A stretch of 64,000 nt of DNA from Planctomycetia bacterium (GTDB lineage: Bacteria > Planctomycetota > Planctomycetia > Pirellulales > JACPPG01), in assembly GCA_016191115.1 (NCBI GenBank), contig JACPPG010000026.1, positions 62,001 through 126,000 on the forward strand. The letters run 5' to 3'. The notes beneath the pieces are model-generated. The model saw only the letters and a program-made list of their open reading frames with translations. It had not been told where the DNA came from and did no database searches. A program made the translations under genes and the position numbers. Positions 56,843 through 64,000 of the stretch are shown here, in pieces (position 1 is the stretch's first letter; every line of letters begins with the position of its first letter).

Positions 56843-58812
56843 TGGCGTGGCCGCAACTATCGAGCATGCTTTCGGCGTGGCAATGGGCCGCGCTGGCGCT
56901 TGTGCCGCCGGCGATCATCGCGCTTTACTTCCTCAAGCTGAAGCGTGAGCCACTGGAGGTGCCCAGCACGTATCTGTGGCTCAAGTCGATCGAAGATTTA
57001 CACGTCAACAGCATCTGGCAGCGGCTGCGGCAAAGCCTGCTGTTGCTATTGCAATTGCTGCTTCTGGCGCTGTTGGCGGCGGTGCTCTTTCGGCCGTCCT
57101 GGCAAGGATCGTCGCTGTCGCAGAACCGGCTGATTTTTCTGGTGGACAATTCGGCCAGCATGGGGGCGACCGACGTGCAGCCGACGCGGCTTGACGAGGC
57201 CAAGCGCCGGGTGCTGGGTCTGATCGACGAGATGCGTTCCGGCGACGTGGCGATGATCGTCAGCTTCTCCGACGGGGCCCGCGTCGAGCAGATGTTCACC
57301 GACAGCCGCGGTGAGCTTCGCCGCCGTCTGGACGCTATCCAGCCGACCGACAAGCCGACTTCGATCGCCGAGGCCCTGCGGGTGGCCAGCGTTCTGGCCA
57401 ACCCCGGCCGCAGCGCCACCGACATCCGCGACACGCAAGTCGCCGAGGCGCTGCCGGCGCAGTTGTTCTTTTTCAGCGACGGCAACTTCTCGGACGACAC
57501 GGAGTTCTCGTTGGGCAACCTCGAGCCGACGCCCCCCGTGTGGATCGGCACGACGGACGCCGACAACGTGGCGATCGTCGCCTTCAGCACGGCGCGAAGC
57601 GAGATCGACCCGGAAAAGTTCCAGGCCTTCGGCCGATTGGAAAACACGGGACTGCGCGACGCGACGATTGACGTCGAATTGCGCGTGGGGGACGAGCTGG
57701 TCGACGCACAGCGCGTGGAGATACCGGCCCGAAAGTCGCGCGGCGTGGCCTTCGACCTCGAGCACGCGTCGACGGGCGTCCTCGAGCTGCGGCTGGCAAA
57801 GGATGACGCCTTGGCGGTGGACAACCGCGCCTGGACGGTGATGCACGCGCCGCGCCGCAGCCGCGTGCTATTCGTCACCGCCGGTGACGAGCCGTTCCAG
57901 GTGGCGCTGCGCACCGAGCGCGCGCTCGAGGTCGCGGAAGTGGTGCAGAAAAGCCCCGACTTTCTGACGACCCCGCAGTATAAGAAGGAGGCGGCCGGCG
58001 GCTCCTGGGACCTCGTGATCTACGATCGCTGCCGGCCCGAAGCAATGCCGCAGGCCAACACGATCTTCGTCGGCCAGCTTCCGCCCGGCGAAGTGTGGAA
58101 AGAGCGCGAGAAGGTCGTCGCCCCACAGATTATCGATGTCAATCGGGCCCATCCGCTCATGCAATGGTTGGACATGGCGGACGTGCTCGTGCTCGAGGCG
58201 AAGCCGCTCGTTCCGCCGTCGGGGAGCGCGCTGTTGATCGAGTCGACCGAGGGTCCGCTATTGGCCCTGGCGCCGCGCGAGGGGTTCGAGGACGTCGTGA
58301 CATCCTTCGAGCTGGTCAGCGCCGACAAGATCGGCACCAACTGGCCCGTGCGTCCCAGTTTCCCGGTCTTTGTCCTCAACGCGCTGGGCTACCTGGGCGG
58401 TAACCGGGAGCTGCAGCACTCCGACGCGGTTCAGCCCGGCCGCCCCGTGGCGCTTCGGCCGGAGACGGCGGCGAACCAGTTGACCATTGTGCCGCCTGCG
58501 CCGGACGCGCCGGTCGACGTCGCCCGGGGGCGACACAACGTGTTCCACTTCGCGGGCACGGGCCGGGTCGGCGTGTACCAGGTCCGCGAAGGAAAAAAGG
58601 ACGTGGACCGCTTTGCCGTCAATCTCTTCAATCCGGCCGAAAGCGACATCAAGGTCAACCCCGACCGCAAGCTGAAAATCGGTCACGTGGAGATCGAGAG
58701 CGGCACCGCCTGGGAGCCGGCCCGCCGCGATGCCTGGAAATTCATCCTCCTGGCGGCCTTGGCAATTCTGCTGTTTGAGTGGTATATCTACAATCGTCGC
58801 GCCTACCTTTAA
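56839..58812 (+). CDS. BatA-like VWA membrane protein
   Basis: 657 residues. An N-terminal helix, VPPAIIALYFLKLKREPLEV, and the leucine-rich helix at about 70-90 match the BatA/aerotolerance type. A VWA domain follows (about 95-260: LIFLVDNSASMGATDVQPTR with the DxSxS site), then a beta-rich region and a late class-I-amidotransferase-like fold (SWDLVIYDRCRPEAMPQANT). The C-terminal helix FILLAALAILLFEWYIYNRR anchors it. The open frame extends to 56764 but its upstream part lies in DUF58. Membrane-bound with a large external part. Confidence 0.92.
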   Translation: MMAWPQLSSMLSAWQWAALALVPPAIIALYFLKLKREPLEVPSTYLWLKSIEDLHVNSIWQRLRQSLLLLLQLLLLALLAAVLFRPSWQGSSLSQNRLIFLVDNSASMGATDVQPTRLDEAKRRVLGLIDEMRSGDVAMIVSFSDGARVEQMFTDSRGELRRRLDAIQPTDKPTSIAEALRVASVLANPGRSATDIRDTQVAEALPAQLFFFSDGNFSDDTEFSLGNLEPTPPVWIGTTDADNVAIVAFSTARSEIDPEKFQAFGRLENTGLRDATIDVELRVGDELVDAQRVEIPARKSRGVAFDLEHASTGVLELRLAKDDALAVDNRAWTVMHAPRRSRVLFVTAGDEPFQVALRTERALEVAEVVQKSPDFLTTPQYKKEAAGGSWDLVIYDRCRPEAMPQANTIFVGQLPPGEVWKEREKVVAPQIIDVNRAHPLMQWLDMADVLVLEAKPLVPPSGSALLIESTEGPLLALAPREGFEDVVTSFELVSADKIGTNWPVRPSFPVFVLNALGYLGGNRELQHSDAVQPGRPVALRPETAANQLTIVPPAPDAPVDVARGRHNVFHFAGTGRVGVYQVREGKKDVDRFAVNLFNPAESDIKVNPDRKLKIGHVEIESGTAWEPARRDAWKFILLAALAILLFEWYIYNRRAYL

Positions 58813-58870
58813 TCCCTTCGTTTGCCTTTCGGCCCAAAGAGCGGCCGGCCCTCCTGGAAGCGAACGAGCA

Positions 58871-59608
58871 ATGCTCAAAAAACCCCTGCTGCGGCGGCGG
58901 CAGAAAAAACAAACGGCGAAACCGCGCAAAAAGGTCTTCAACAACATCGTCGAGAACAAGCTGATCAACCGGGTCAGCTACGAGAAGTACCGCGAAAAAG
59001 TCCGCGACGTCTACGACGGGCCGCAGGGCGCCCTGTTGGCCACTTGCAGCTTGCTCTCGGGCCATATCGCCCTGGGCGACCGCCTGCTGCGTGAGCGCCG
59101 CTTCGACCTGCGCGGGGCGCGGCAGATCCTGGATGTCGGCAGCGGCGCCGGCCAGATCGCCAAGCATGTCTTGAAATACGCCGACCGCGACGCGCGGCTG
59201 ACCTGCTTCGACCTGTCGCTGGAGATGATGCGCCGCGCGCGTACGCGGCTGAAGAGCGCCTCCCCCCGGCACCTTGTGGCCGACCTGACGCGGCTGCCGT
59301 TCGCCGACGGCGCCTTCGACTGCGTCACGTGCGGCTATGTGCTCGAGCACTTGCCCGACGCCAGAAGCGGCTTGTCGGAGCTGGCCCGCGTCATGCGGCC
59401 GGGCGCGAAGATGCTCCTTCTTACGACCGAGGACAATTTTTCCGGCGCATGGACGAGCCGGTTCTGGTTCTGCCGCACCTACAACCGCCAGGAGCTGTTC
59501 CGCACGTGCCGGGACCTGGGGCTAGCGTGGAACAAAGAGCTGTGGTTCTCGCGGATGCACAAGATGCTCCGCGCCGGCGGCATCTGCGTCGAGATCGTCA
59601 AGGAATAG
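58871..59608 (+). CDS. SAM-dependent class I methyltransferase
   Basis: 245 residues. After a basic N-terminal tail (KKPLLRRRQKKQTAKPRKK), motif I ILDVGSGAGQIAKHVLKYA, then LTCFDLSLEMMRRARTRL, LPFADGAFDCVTCGYVLEHL and MRPGAKMLLLTTEDNFSG follow, in the Methyltransf_11/UbiE order. The substrate is unknown. The C-terminal half has FSRMHKMLRAGGICVEIVKE. It starts 58 nt after the BatA-like gene, with no strong Shine-Dalgarno; the ATG at 58871 is the first that gives a complete domain. Confidence 0.9.
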   Translation: MLKKPLLRRRQKKQTAKPRKKVFNNIVENKLINRVSYEKYREKVRDVYDGPQGALLATCSLLSGHIALGDRLLRERRFDLRGARQILDVGSGAGQIAKHVLKYADRDARLTCFDLSLEMMRRARTRLKSASPRHLVADLTRLPFADGAFDCVTCGYVLEHLPDARSGLSELARVMRPGAKMLLLTTEDNFSGAWTSRFWFCRTYNRQELFRTCRDLGLAWNKELWFSRMHKMLRAGGICVEIVKE

Positions 59609-59622
59609 CGCGGCGTCCACGG

Positions 59623-60318
59623 ATGGAAACTTCGCTGCACCGAGAGCTCAAGGCGCTGTACGCGGACGACGATGCGCGGGTCGAGGTGCGCGTGGGCCGA
59701 TACCGCGTGGACGCGGTCGCAGGTGGCGAGCTCGTCGAAATCCAGCATGGACGGCTGGGAGCGATCGCGGTGAAGATTCGCGACCTGCTGGCCGGTCACC
59801 GGGTGCGGATCGTGAAGCCGATCGTGTGCGAAAAACTGCTGGTGAAACGCCGCCGAAGCGGCGGCCGCATCGTTTCCCACCGGCGTAGCCCCAAGCGGGG
59901 CCGGGTGCTCGACTTGTTTCACGAACTGGTTTACTTCACCAAGGTCTTCCCGCATCCGCGGTTAACGGTCGAAGCATTGCTGGTGGATATCGAGGAGCAT
60001 CGCTTTGCCGGCCACGGGCGCCGCCGCCGGTGGCGGCGTGACGATCACCAGGTCGAAGACCAGCGGCTGGTGCGCGTCCGCGAAAGCCACGTGGTCCGCA
60101 CGCCCAGCGACTTAGTCGCCCTTCTGGCCTGCGAGCTAGCCGCGCCGTTTCATTCCGGCGACCTGGCCGACCGGCTCGACGTGCCGCGGTTCCTGGCACA
60201 GCGAATCGCGTATTGTCTGCGCGAGGCGGGAGCCGCGAAACCGGTCGGAAAACGCGGCAACGCGGTGCTCTACGAGCTGGTCGCCGCCGCCAGGCGCATC
60301 GACCGATCCGCCGCATGA
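59623..60318 (+). CDS. Uncharacterised protein, possible PD-(D/E)XK-like fold
   Basis: 231 residues with no signal or membrane segment. The beginning, LKALYADDDARVEVRVGRYR followed by VDAVAGGELVEIQHGRLGAI and AVKIRDLL, has the D...ExQ...K arrangement of the nuclease-like fold (an acidic residue in a strand, ExQ in the next, a Lys later). The middle is basic (GRRRRWRRDDHQ) and the C-terminal third (DLADRLDVPRFLAQRIAYCL) looks like a winged helix. A DNA/RNA-processing or regulatory role is possible, but no activity is proven. It starts 14 nt after the methyltransferase. Confidence 0.7.
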   Translation: METSLHRELKALYADDDARVEVRVGRYRVDAVAGGELVEIQHGRLGAIAVKIRDLLAGHRVRIVKPIVCEKLLVKRRRSGGRIVSHRRSPKRGRVLDLFHELVYFTKVFPHPRLTVEALLVDIEEHRFAGHGRRRRWRRDDHQVEDQRLVRVRESHVVRTPSDLVALLACELAAPFHSGDLADRLDVPRFLAQRIAYCLREAGAAKPVGKRGNAVLYELVAAARRIDRSAA

Positions 60319-60343
60319 CGCGCCGTGGCAGTTCAGACCAACC

Positions 60344-61600
60344 TCATGCCGACTTGCGGCCGCTCGGCTCGTTCTCGCGGCCCTGCGGATGCTTGAGGAA
60401 CTTTGGGGTAGGCGGCCGGTGCTCGTGCTGGCCGGCCCCGAAGAACGCCGCGATCCGCGCCACCACGAACCGCTGCTCGTCGAACGAAAGCTCCGGGAAG
60501 ATCGGTAGCGCGATCGTCTCCCGCGCCGCCTGTTCCGTGCGCGGCAGGCTCCCCACTTTGTAGCCCAGGTAGGTAAAGCACTGCTGCTCGTGGAGCGGCA
60601 CTGGATAGTAGATTTCGGTGCCGATCTTGTGCGTGGCAAGGTGGCTCCGCAACTCGTCGCGGCGGCCGTCGGGCACGCGGACGGTGTACTGGTTCCACAC
60701 GTGCCGGCAGTCGGCGGCTTCCACCGGCAGGCCCAATACGTCGGCCAGCCGGTGCGATGCGAAAAGCTCGTGGTAGCGGCGGGCGTGCAACTGGCGCTCG
60801 GCCGTCCAGCGATCCAGGTGGGCCAGTTTCACGTTCAGGACTGCCGCTTGCAGGCTGTCGAGCCGGCTGTTGATGCCGATCACCTGATGGTAGTAACGGG
60901 GCTGCATCCCGTGCACGTGCAACAGGCGCAACCGGTCGGCCAGGTCCTGGCGCGTCGTCGTCAGCATGCCGCCGTCGCCGACTCCGCCCAGGTTCTTCGT
61001 CGGATAGAAGCTGAAGCAGGCCACGTCGCCGATGCCGCCGGCTGGGCGGCGTTTGTACTCGGCGCCGATCGCCTGGGCCGCGTCCTCGACGACGGCCAGC
61101 TTGTGTCGCGCGGCAAGCGCGAGGATCGCGTTCATGTCGGCGCACTGGCCGAATAGGTGCACCGGCATGATCGCCTTCGTGGCCGGCGTGACGGCGGCCG
61201 CGATCTCGGCCGGGTCGATGTTGAAGGTTGCCGGGTCGATGTCGACGAAGACCGGTTTCGCGCCCAAGCGGACCACCGCGGCGGCCGTGGCGAAGAACGT
61301 GTAGCTGGGCAGGATCACCTCGTCGCCGGGCCCCACGTCGAGCGCCATCAGCGCCAACAAAATGGCGTCGCTGCCCGAGGCGCAGCCGATGGCATGCGGC
61401 ACGTGGCAGTAGGCGGCGATCGCTTTTTCCAGTTCCTGGCAATCGGGTCCGAGCACGAACCGGCCGGAAGCCAGCACGCGGTTGACGGCGGCGTGCAATT
61501 CTTCCTTCAAAGACTGATATTGCCGCTGCATGTCGACAAGCGGCACGCCGGCTGCCTGCGGCTGGGAGACGGGAGTCGCGCTGGTCGACGGAGAATGCAT
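60344..61600 (-). CDS. DegT/DnrJ/EryC1/StrS-family PLP aminotransferase
   Basis: Sugar aminotransferase-type enzyme of 418 residues that makes amino sugars for surface glycans. VPLVDMQRQYQSLKEELHAA, CASGSDAILLALMALDVGPG, VILPSYTFFATAAAVVRLGA, VEDAAQAIGAEYKRRPAGGI, FYPTKNLGGVGDGGMLTTTR with the PLP Lys, and NSRLDSLQAAVLNVKL are the family signatures. Possible substrates are UDP-linked keto-sugars. The ATG at 61600 follows TGGAGG at ideal spacing; the open frame to 61681 is not used. Although far from the locus at 10-24 kb, it could supply that polymer. Confidence 0.93.
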   Translation of the reverse strand: MHSPSTSATPVSQPQAAGVPLVDMQRQYQSLKEELHAAVNRVLASGRFVLGPDCQELEKAIAAYCHVPHAIGCASGSDAILLALMALDVGPGDEVILPSYTFFATAAAVVRLGAKPVFVDIDPATFNIDPAEIAAAVTPATKAIMPVHLFGQCADMNAILALAARHKLAVVEDAAQAIGAEYKRRPAGGIGDVACFSFYPTKNLGGVGDGGMLTTTRQDLADRLRLLHVHGMQPRYYHQVIGINSRLDSLQAAVLNVKLAHLDRWTAERQLHARRYHELFASHRLADVLGLPVEAADCRHVWNQYTVRVPDGRRDELRSHLATHKIGTEIYYPVPLHEQQCFTYLGYKVGSLPRTEQAARETIALPIFPELSFDEQRFVVARIAAFFGAGQHEHRPPTPKFLKHPQGRENEPSGRKSA

Positions 61601-61827
61601 GAACGCCTCCACGTTGAATGGTCCGACGGGGATGACCGATAGCAAGCAGAAGAAGAAGAACCGGCCGAAAATGGGCCGCAACGATACGCGCGGCCGGGAG
61701 ATGCGTCAAGGCCGGAAGCGGGCTTGCGGGCCACCCACGTAACCGCCGCGACGGAAGGTTTGCCACGATTATTTGCGGCTGCGATATTTCTTGACCCGCG
61801 ACCATTGCCGGGGCTAGGCTTCGCCGC

Positions 61828-62423
61828 ATGGCCGCACGCCCAAGGAAGACAAAGCCGCCGCGCATCGTCGTTCTCGCCGGTCCGAACGGCGCGGGAAAAT
61901 CAACCACGGCCGCGGCCATCCTGCGCGGCCCGCTCCGGGTCCGAGAGTTCGTCAATGCCGATTCGATCGCGGCTGGCTTGTCGGCGCTTGCGCCCCAGAG
62001 CGCGGCAATGGATGCGGGGGCATCATGCTTGCCCGGATACGCCAGTTGGCATCCGAGCACGTCGACTTCGCCTTTGAAACGACGCTCGCCACGCGGTCGT
62101 TTGGCCCGTGGCTGGCGTCGCTGGCCGCTCACCGCTACGAGATTCACCTGGTATTCCTGTGGCTGCCCAGTCCTGAGGTTGCGATCGCCCGCGTGGCCCA
62201 ACGCGTGAAGCAAGGCGGGCACCACGTCCCGGACGAAACGGTCCGCCGGCGCTACTGGGCCGGGCTGCGGAACTTCTTCGGTATTTACCAGCCGTTGGCC
62301 GCGAGCTGGCAGATGGTAGATAATAGTAGGCGGCGCATGCGCCCAATCGCCGCCGGCCGTGGACGCGAGCTCATGGAAACTAATGACGCCGACGCGTGGG
62401 ACCGCGTTAAGGCTGCACTCTGA
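61828..62423 (+). pseudogene. Zeta-toxin-like P-loop kinase, split by a frameshift
   Basis: Two overlapping frames make one protein. The first begins at ATG 61828 with the Walker A region IVVLAGPNGAGKSTTAAAIL and VREFVNADSIAAGLSALAPQ. The second (from about 62025) continues MLARIRQLASEHVDFAFETT, LVFLWLPSPEVAIARVAQRV and RRYWAGLRNFFGIYQPLA. They are out of step at a GGGGG run near 62017, so one G is lost, either by mutation or a sequencing indel. Zeta-like proteins phosphorylate UDP-activated sugars or act as small-molecule kinases; many have a small downstream partner, as here. Confidence 0.75.
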
Positions 62424-62424
62424 A

Positions 62425-62628
62425 ATGGCACAGCATTCGACAAACGCAGACGTTGAACGCATCCGTCGACAGGCGGCTGCGGTGCTGGCGGCAGCACAAA
62501 AGGGGGTCGATAAAGCCCTCGCCATGCACAAGCGTTCGGGCAACCCGATCGCCGTCTGGGAGAACGGCGCGGTGCGGTGGATCCCGCCCGAAGAGATTGA
62601 CGTGCCGACGGCAGAAGACCGTCGCTAG
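62425..62628 (+). CDS. Small protein paired with the zeta-toxin-like kinase
   Basis: 67 residues, starting 1 nt after the kinase stop. An alpha-helical charged start (ADVERIRRQAAAVLAAAQKG) leads to ALAMHKRSGNPIAVWENGAV and IPPEEIDVP. A one-gene-spaced small partner with the 'MHKr.GNPIAVW..G.V' pattern is a recurring companion of such kinases, so an antitoxin-like or adaptor role is likely, not proven. Its 3' end overlaps the convergent gene's stop by 4 nt. Confidence 0.7.
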   Translation: MAQHSTNADVERIRRQAAAVLAAAQKGVDKALAMHKRSGNPIAVWENGAVRWIPPEEIDVPTAEDRR

Positions 62629-63281
62629 TCTCGCAGGGCCGCGGTTAGCGCCAGCCACGCCGCCAGCGTTGCCAGCTCTTCATCCTGCCGCCACGGCGGG
62701 CCAAGTGTTCGCCCCAGTTCGCTAACGGTCTTCGCGATCACGCCTGGCGCCATGCCCAGCTCGTTAGCCGCAACTTCCGCGATCTCCCGCTCGCGCACGC
62801 CGACCACAGGGATGCCAAGTTGCTCGGCCGCGTGCACGATGGCGTTGCGGAACAGATGGCCTTCGGCGGTGTGAATCGCCGGGTGCGAGGCAAGCGTCGC
62901 CTCGAGCGAGGTCGTGGGCCGGCCGGAGCTGAGCAGGATGCCGCAGCCGGCAATCTTGTGGCCCTGCCGCTCCGTGTCGCGAACAACCGCTCGGATCGCC
63001 GCCCGCGCGAGGAACCGGGTCCGCTTGACCCGCGCGGCGATGAAGGCCTTGGCGTGCTTCAAGCTCATCTCGGCCGCGGCGTGATACGGCTGCACCTCCT
63101 CGGAGCGCGACAAGTCCGCGATCTGGACGCGCCGCCGGTCGACGATCGTCGGTGAACCGGCCGGCGCGGCCACGGCCACTGCCGCCGCCCAGCCGGAATG
63201 CGCCCGAAAGCCGATCGCCACGGGCATCCGCGCGGCAGATTTTGGAGCGGCCCCCCGCTTGCGCGTAACGCGTTTCGCCAT
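62625..63281 (-). CDS. Conserved protein of unknown function, ribonuclease-H-like region possible
   Basis: 218 residues. A basic start (AKRVTRKRGAAPKSAARMP) then a strand-turn-strand, VAIGFRAHSGWAAAVAVAAP, like the first two strands of an RNase-H/ASKHA-type fold. Later, AGCGILLSSGRPTTSLEATL, HTAEGHLFRNAIVHAAEQLG and GREREIAEVAANELGM-type segments fit a Rossmann-like remainder. No catalytic acidic set is certain. The ATG at 63281 is preferred; the longer frame to 63416 runs through a repeat tract. Unknown function. Confidence 0.7.
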   Translation of the reverse strand: MAKRVTRKRGAAPKSAARMPVAIGFRAHSGWAAAVAVAAPAGSPTIVDRRRVQIADLSRSEEVQPYHAAAEMSLKHAKAFIAARVKRTRFLARAAIRAVVRDTERQGHKIAGCGILLSSGRPTTSLEATLASHPAIHTAEGHLFRNAIVHAAEQLGIPVVGVREREIAEVAANELGMAPGVIAKTVSELGRTLGPPWRQDEELATLAAWLALTAALRD

Positions 63282-63330
63282 GATGGATCGCTGGCCGGCT
63301 CCGGGACCACGGTGCTCACAGCGCACCCTA

Positions 63331-63352
63331 CCTCTGACCACCGACCACTGTC
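63331..63352. repeat. Short word tract upstream of the unknown gene at 62625-63281
   Basis: CCTCTGACCACCGACCACTG, made of degenerate 'GACCAC' words, lies 50-70 nt before the start on the minus strand. It belongs to the same kind of feature as the tracts at 43823 and 51422. Confidence 0.5.
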
Positions 63353-63357
63353 CATTA

Positions 63358-64000
63358 TTATTTAGCGGCCAGCTCGGCAAACTCGTGCACGCTCCGCGGC
63401 AGGTTGCCGGCCGCATCGAACGGCAGGTCGCGCAGCTCCGTGAGGATTTCCAGGTCGTCGCGCCCGCGGGCTTCCTCGAGATAGACTTGCGAGCACTCGA
63501 CTTCGGCCAGGTCGAGCGTGTTTTTGATCCACAGGATCTTGGCGTCCGGCGGCTCGGTGAGCCCGATCGTCGGCAGGGCCTCGTTCAGCACTTCGCGGTC
63601 GGTCTCGAAATCGACCGGCAGCATGCAGGCCGCCACGTGGCCGGCGGTCAGGCAATTGATCCGCGTGAAGCTCAGGTTCGTCTGCCGCACGGCCCGCGAC
63701 GTGCAGAACTCGGCGATGCCGATGCCGGCGGCGTTGCCGTGCGTCTCCTCGGTCAGCCCACGAACGACGATCCGCTTGACCTTCGGATACTCGTCGGGCG
63801 CGGGCGCGTGCGACTGGAATTTCCGGCCGACGATGTTGGTGTCCATGCCGGCGCCGCTGATGTTCTTGCCGATCTCGTCGATGAACAGGATGTCGACCAG
63901 GCGAAACGGCAGCCGCGCCATCCATTTCTTCGCCAGGGCCAATAGCTCCTTCTCACGGGCCTCGAACTCCTCGGGCGCGACGGCCGCGATCTTCGCCGTC
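63358..64000 (-). CDS. LarA/DUF2088-like protein (nickel-pincer isomerase-type), truncated at the right edge
   Basis: The frame is open to the right edge, so the N-terminus is missing; 213 residues with the stop at 63358. LVDILFIDEIGKNISGAGMD, then NIVGRK, RIVVRGLTEETHGNAAGIGI, NLSFTRINCLTAGHVAACML and DAKILWIKNTLDLAEVECSQ are visible. I recall this region from lactate-racemase-like proteins of unknown substrate, but the defining N-terminal motif is outside the window, so the family name is tentative. It lies 76 nt upstream of the unknown gene on the same strand. Confidence 0.6.
   Translation of the reverse strand, partial: TAKIAAVAPEEFEAREKELLALAKKWMARLPFRLVDILFIDEIGKNISGAGMDTNIVGRKFQSHAPAPDEYPKVKRIVVRGLTEETHGNAAGIGIAEFCTSRAVRQTNLSFTRINCLTAGHVAACMLPVDFETDREVLNEALPTIGLTEPPDAKILWIKNTLDLAEVECSQVYLEEARGRDDLEILTELRDLPFDAAGNLPRSVHEFAELAAK

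Overview
This is a high-GC bacterial window that looks like a member of the Planctomycetota, most likely near the Pirellulales. The evidence is the secreted proteins with N-terminal LEPR-XLL-type motifs and dockerin repeats, two PEP-CTERM proteins, large BlaR1-like receptors with carboxypeptidase-regulatory modules, MoxR/DUF58/VWA clusters, and several conserved proteins of a type seen in planctomycetes. No taxonomic search was possible, so the assignment is an inference.

Layout. 1-865: a left-truncated fabH. 1373-7640: a very large secreted copper-radical-oxidase-like protein, convergent with a PEP-CTERM/dockerin protein that overlaps a decayed PQQ-type sugar dehydrogenase remnant; then a tRNA with a CAU anticodon. 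8030-9914: an unknown protein and a papain-fold protein that has lost its catalytic triad. 10177-24064: an exopolysaccharide locus, eleven genes on one strand with several ATGA overlaps (chain-length regulator, degenerate BY-kinase-like ATPase, initiating sugar transferase, a glycosyltransferase-deacetylase fusion, flippase, polymerase/ligase, acetyltransferase, two glycosyltransferases, epimerase, WecG/TagA enzyme), followed by a diguanylate cyclase. 25139-28123: a second PEP-CTERM protein and a second dockerin/LEPR-XLL protein. 28257-31684: carboxylesterase, mutY and a small TPR-like protein. 31681-35860: a BlaI/BlaR1-type regulatory pair with a visible promoter and operators.

35883-40093: a minus-strand group of proS, a parvulin isomerase and a secreted unknown protein. 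40240-44621: a cluster of dispersed hairpin repeats and a fatty-acid activation/beta-oxidation group (acyl-CoA synthetase, thiolase, SDR). 44677-49824: RraA-like protein, glnA with a clear terminator, and an MMPL/RND transporter. 50432-58812: an NHL lipoprotein, a 1014-residue VWA membrane protein, MoxR, DUF58 and a BatA-like VWA protein. 58871-64000: methyltransferase, a possible nuclease-fold protein, a DegT aminotransferase, a frameshifted zeta-toxin-like kinase with a small downstream partner, an unknown protein and a right-truncated LarA/DUF2088-like protein.

Functional reading. The centre of the window makes and exports an acidic or modified polysaccharide, probably under c-di-GMP influence, and is flanked by surface proteins of the PEP-CTERM and dockerin types. 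The most unusual items are the papain-fold pseudoenzyme (Cys, His and Asn all replaced), the Walker-A-deficient BY-kinase homologue, the complete copper-radical active site inside a modular LEPR-XLL protein, and three families of hairpin-forming intergenic repeats. One of these is a MITE-like element of about 157 bp with terminal inverted repeats and an exact 10-bp direct flanking duplication. No CRISPR array, rRNA, integrase or transposase gene was seen.
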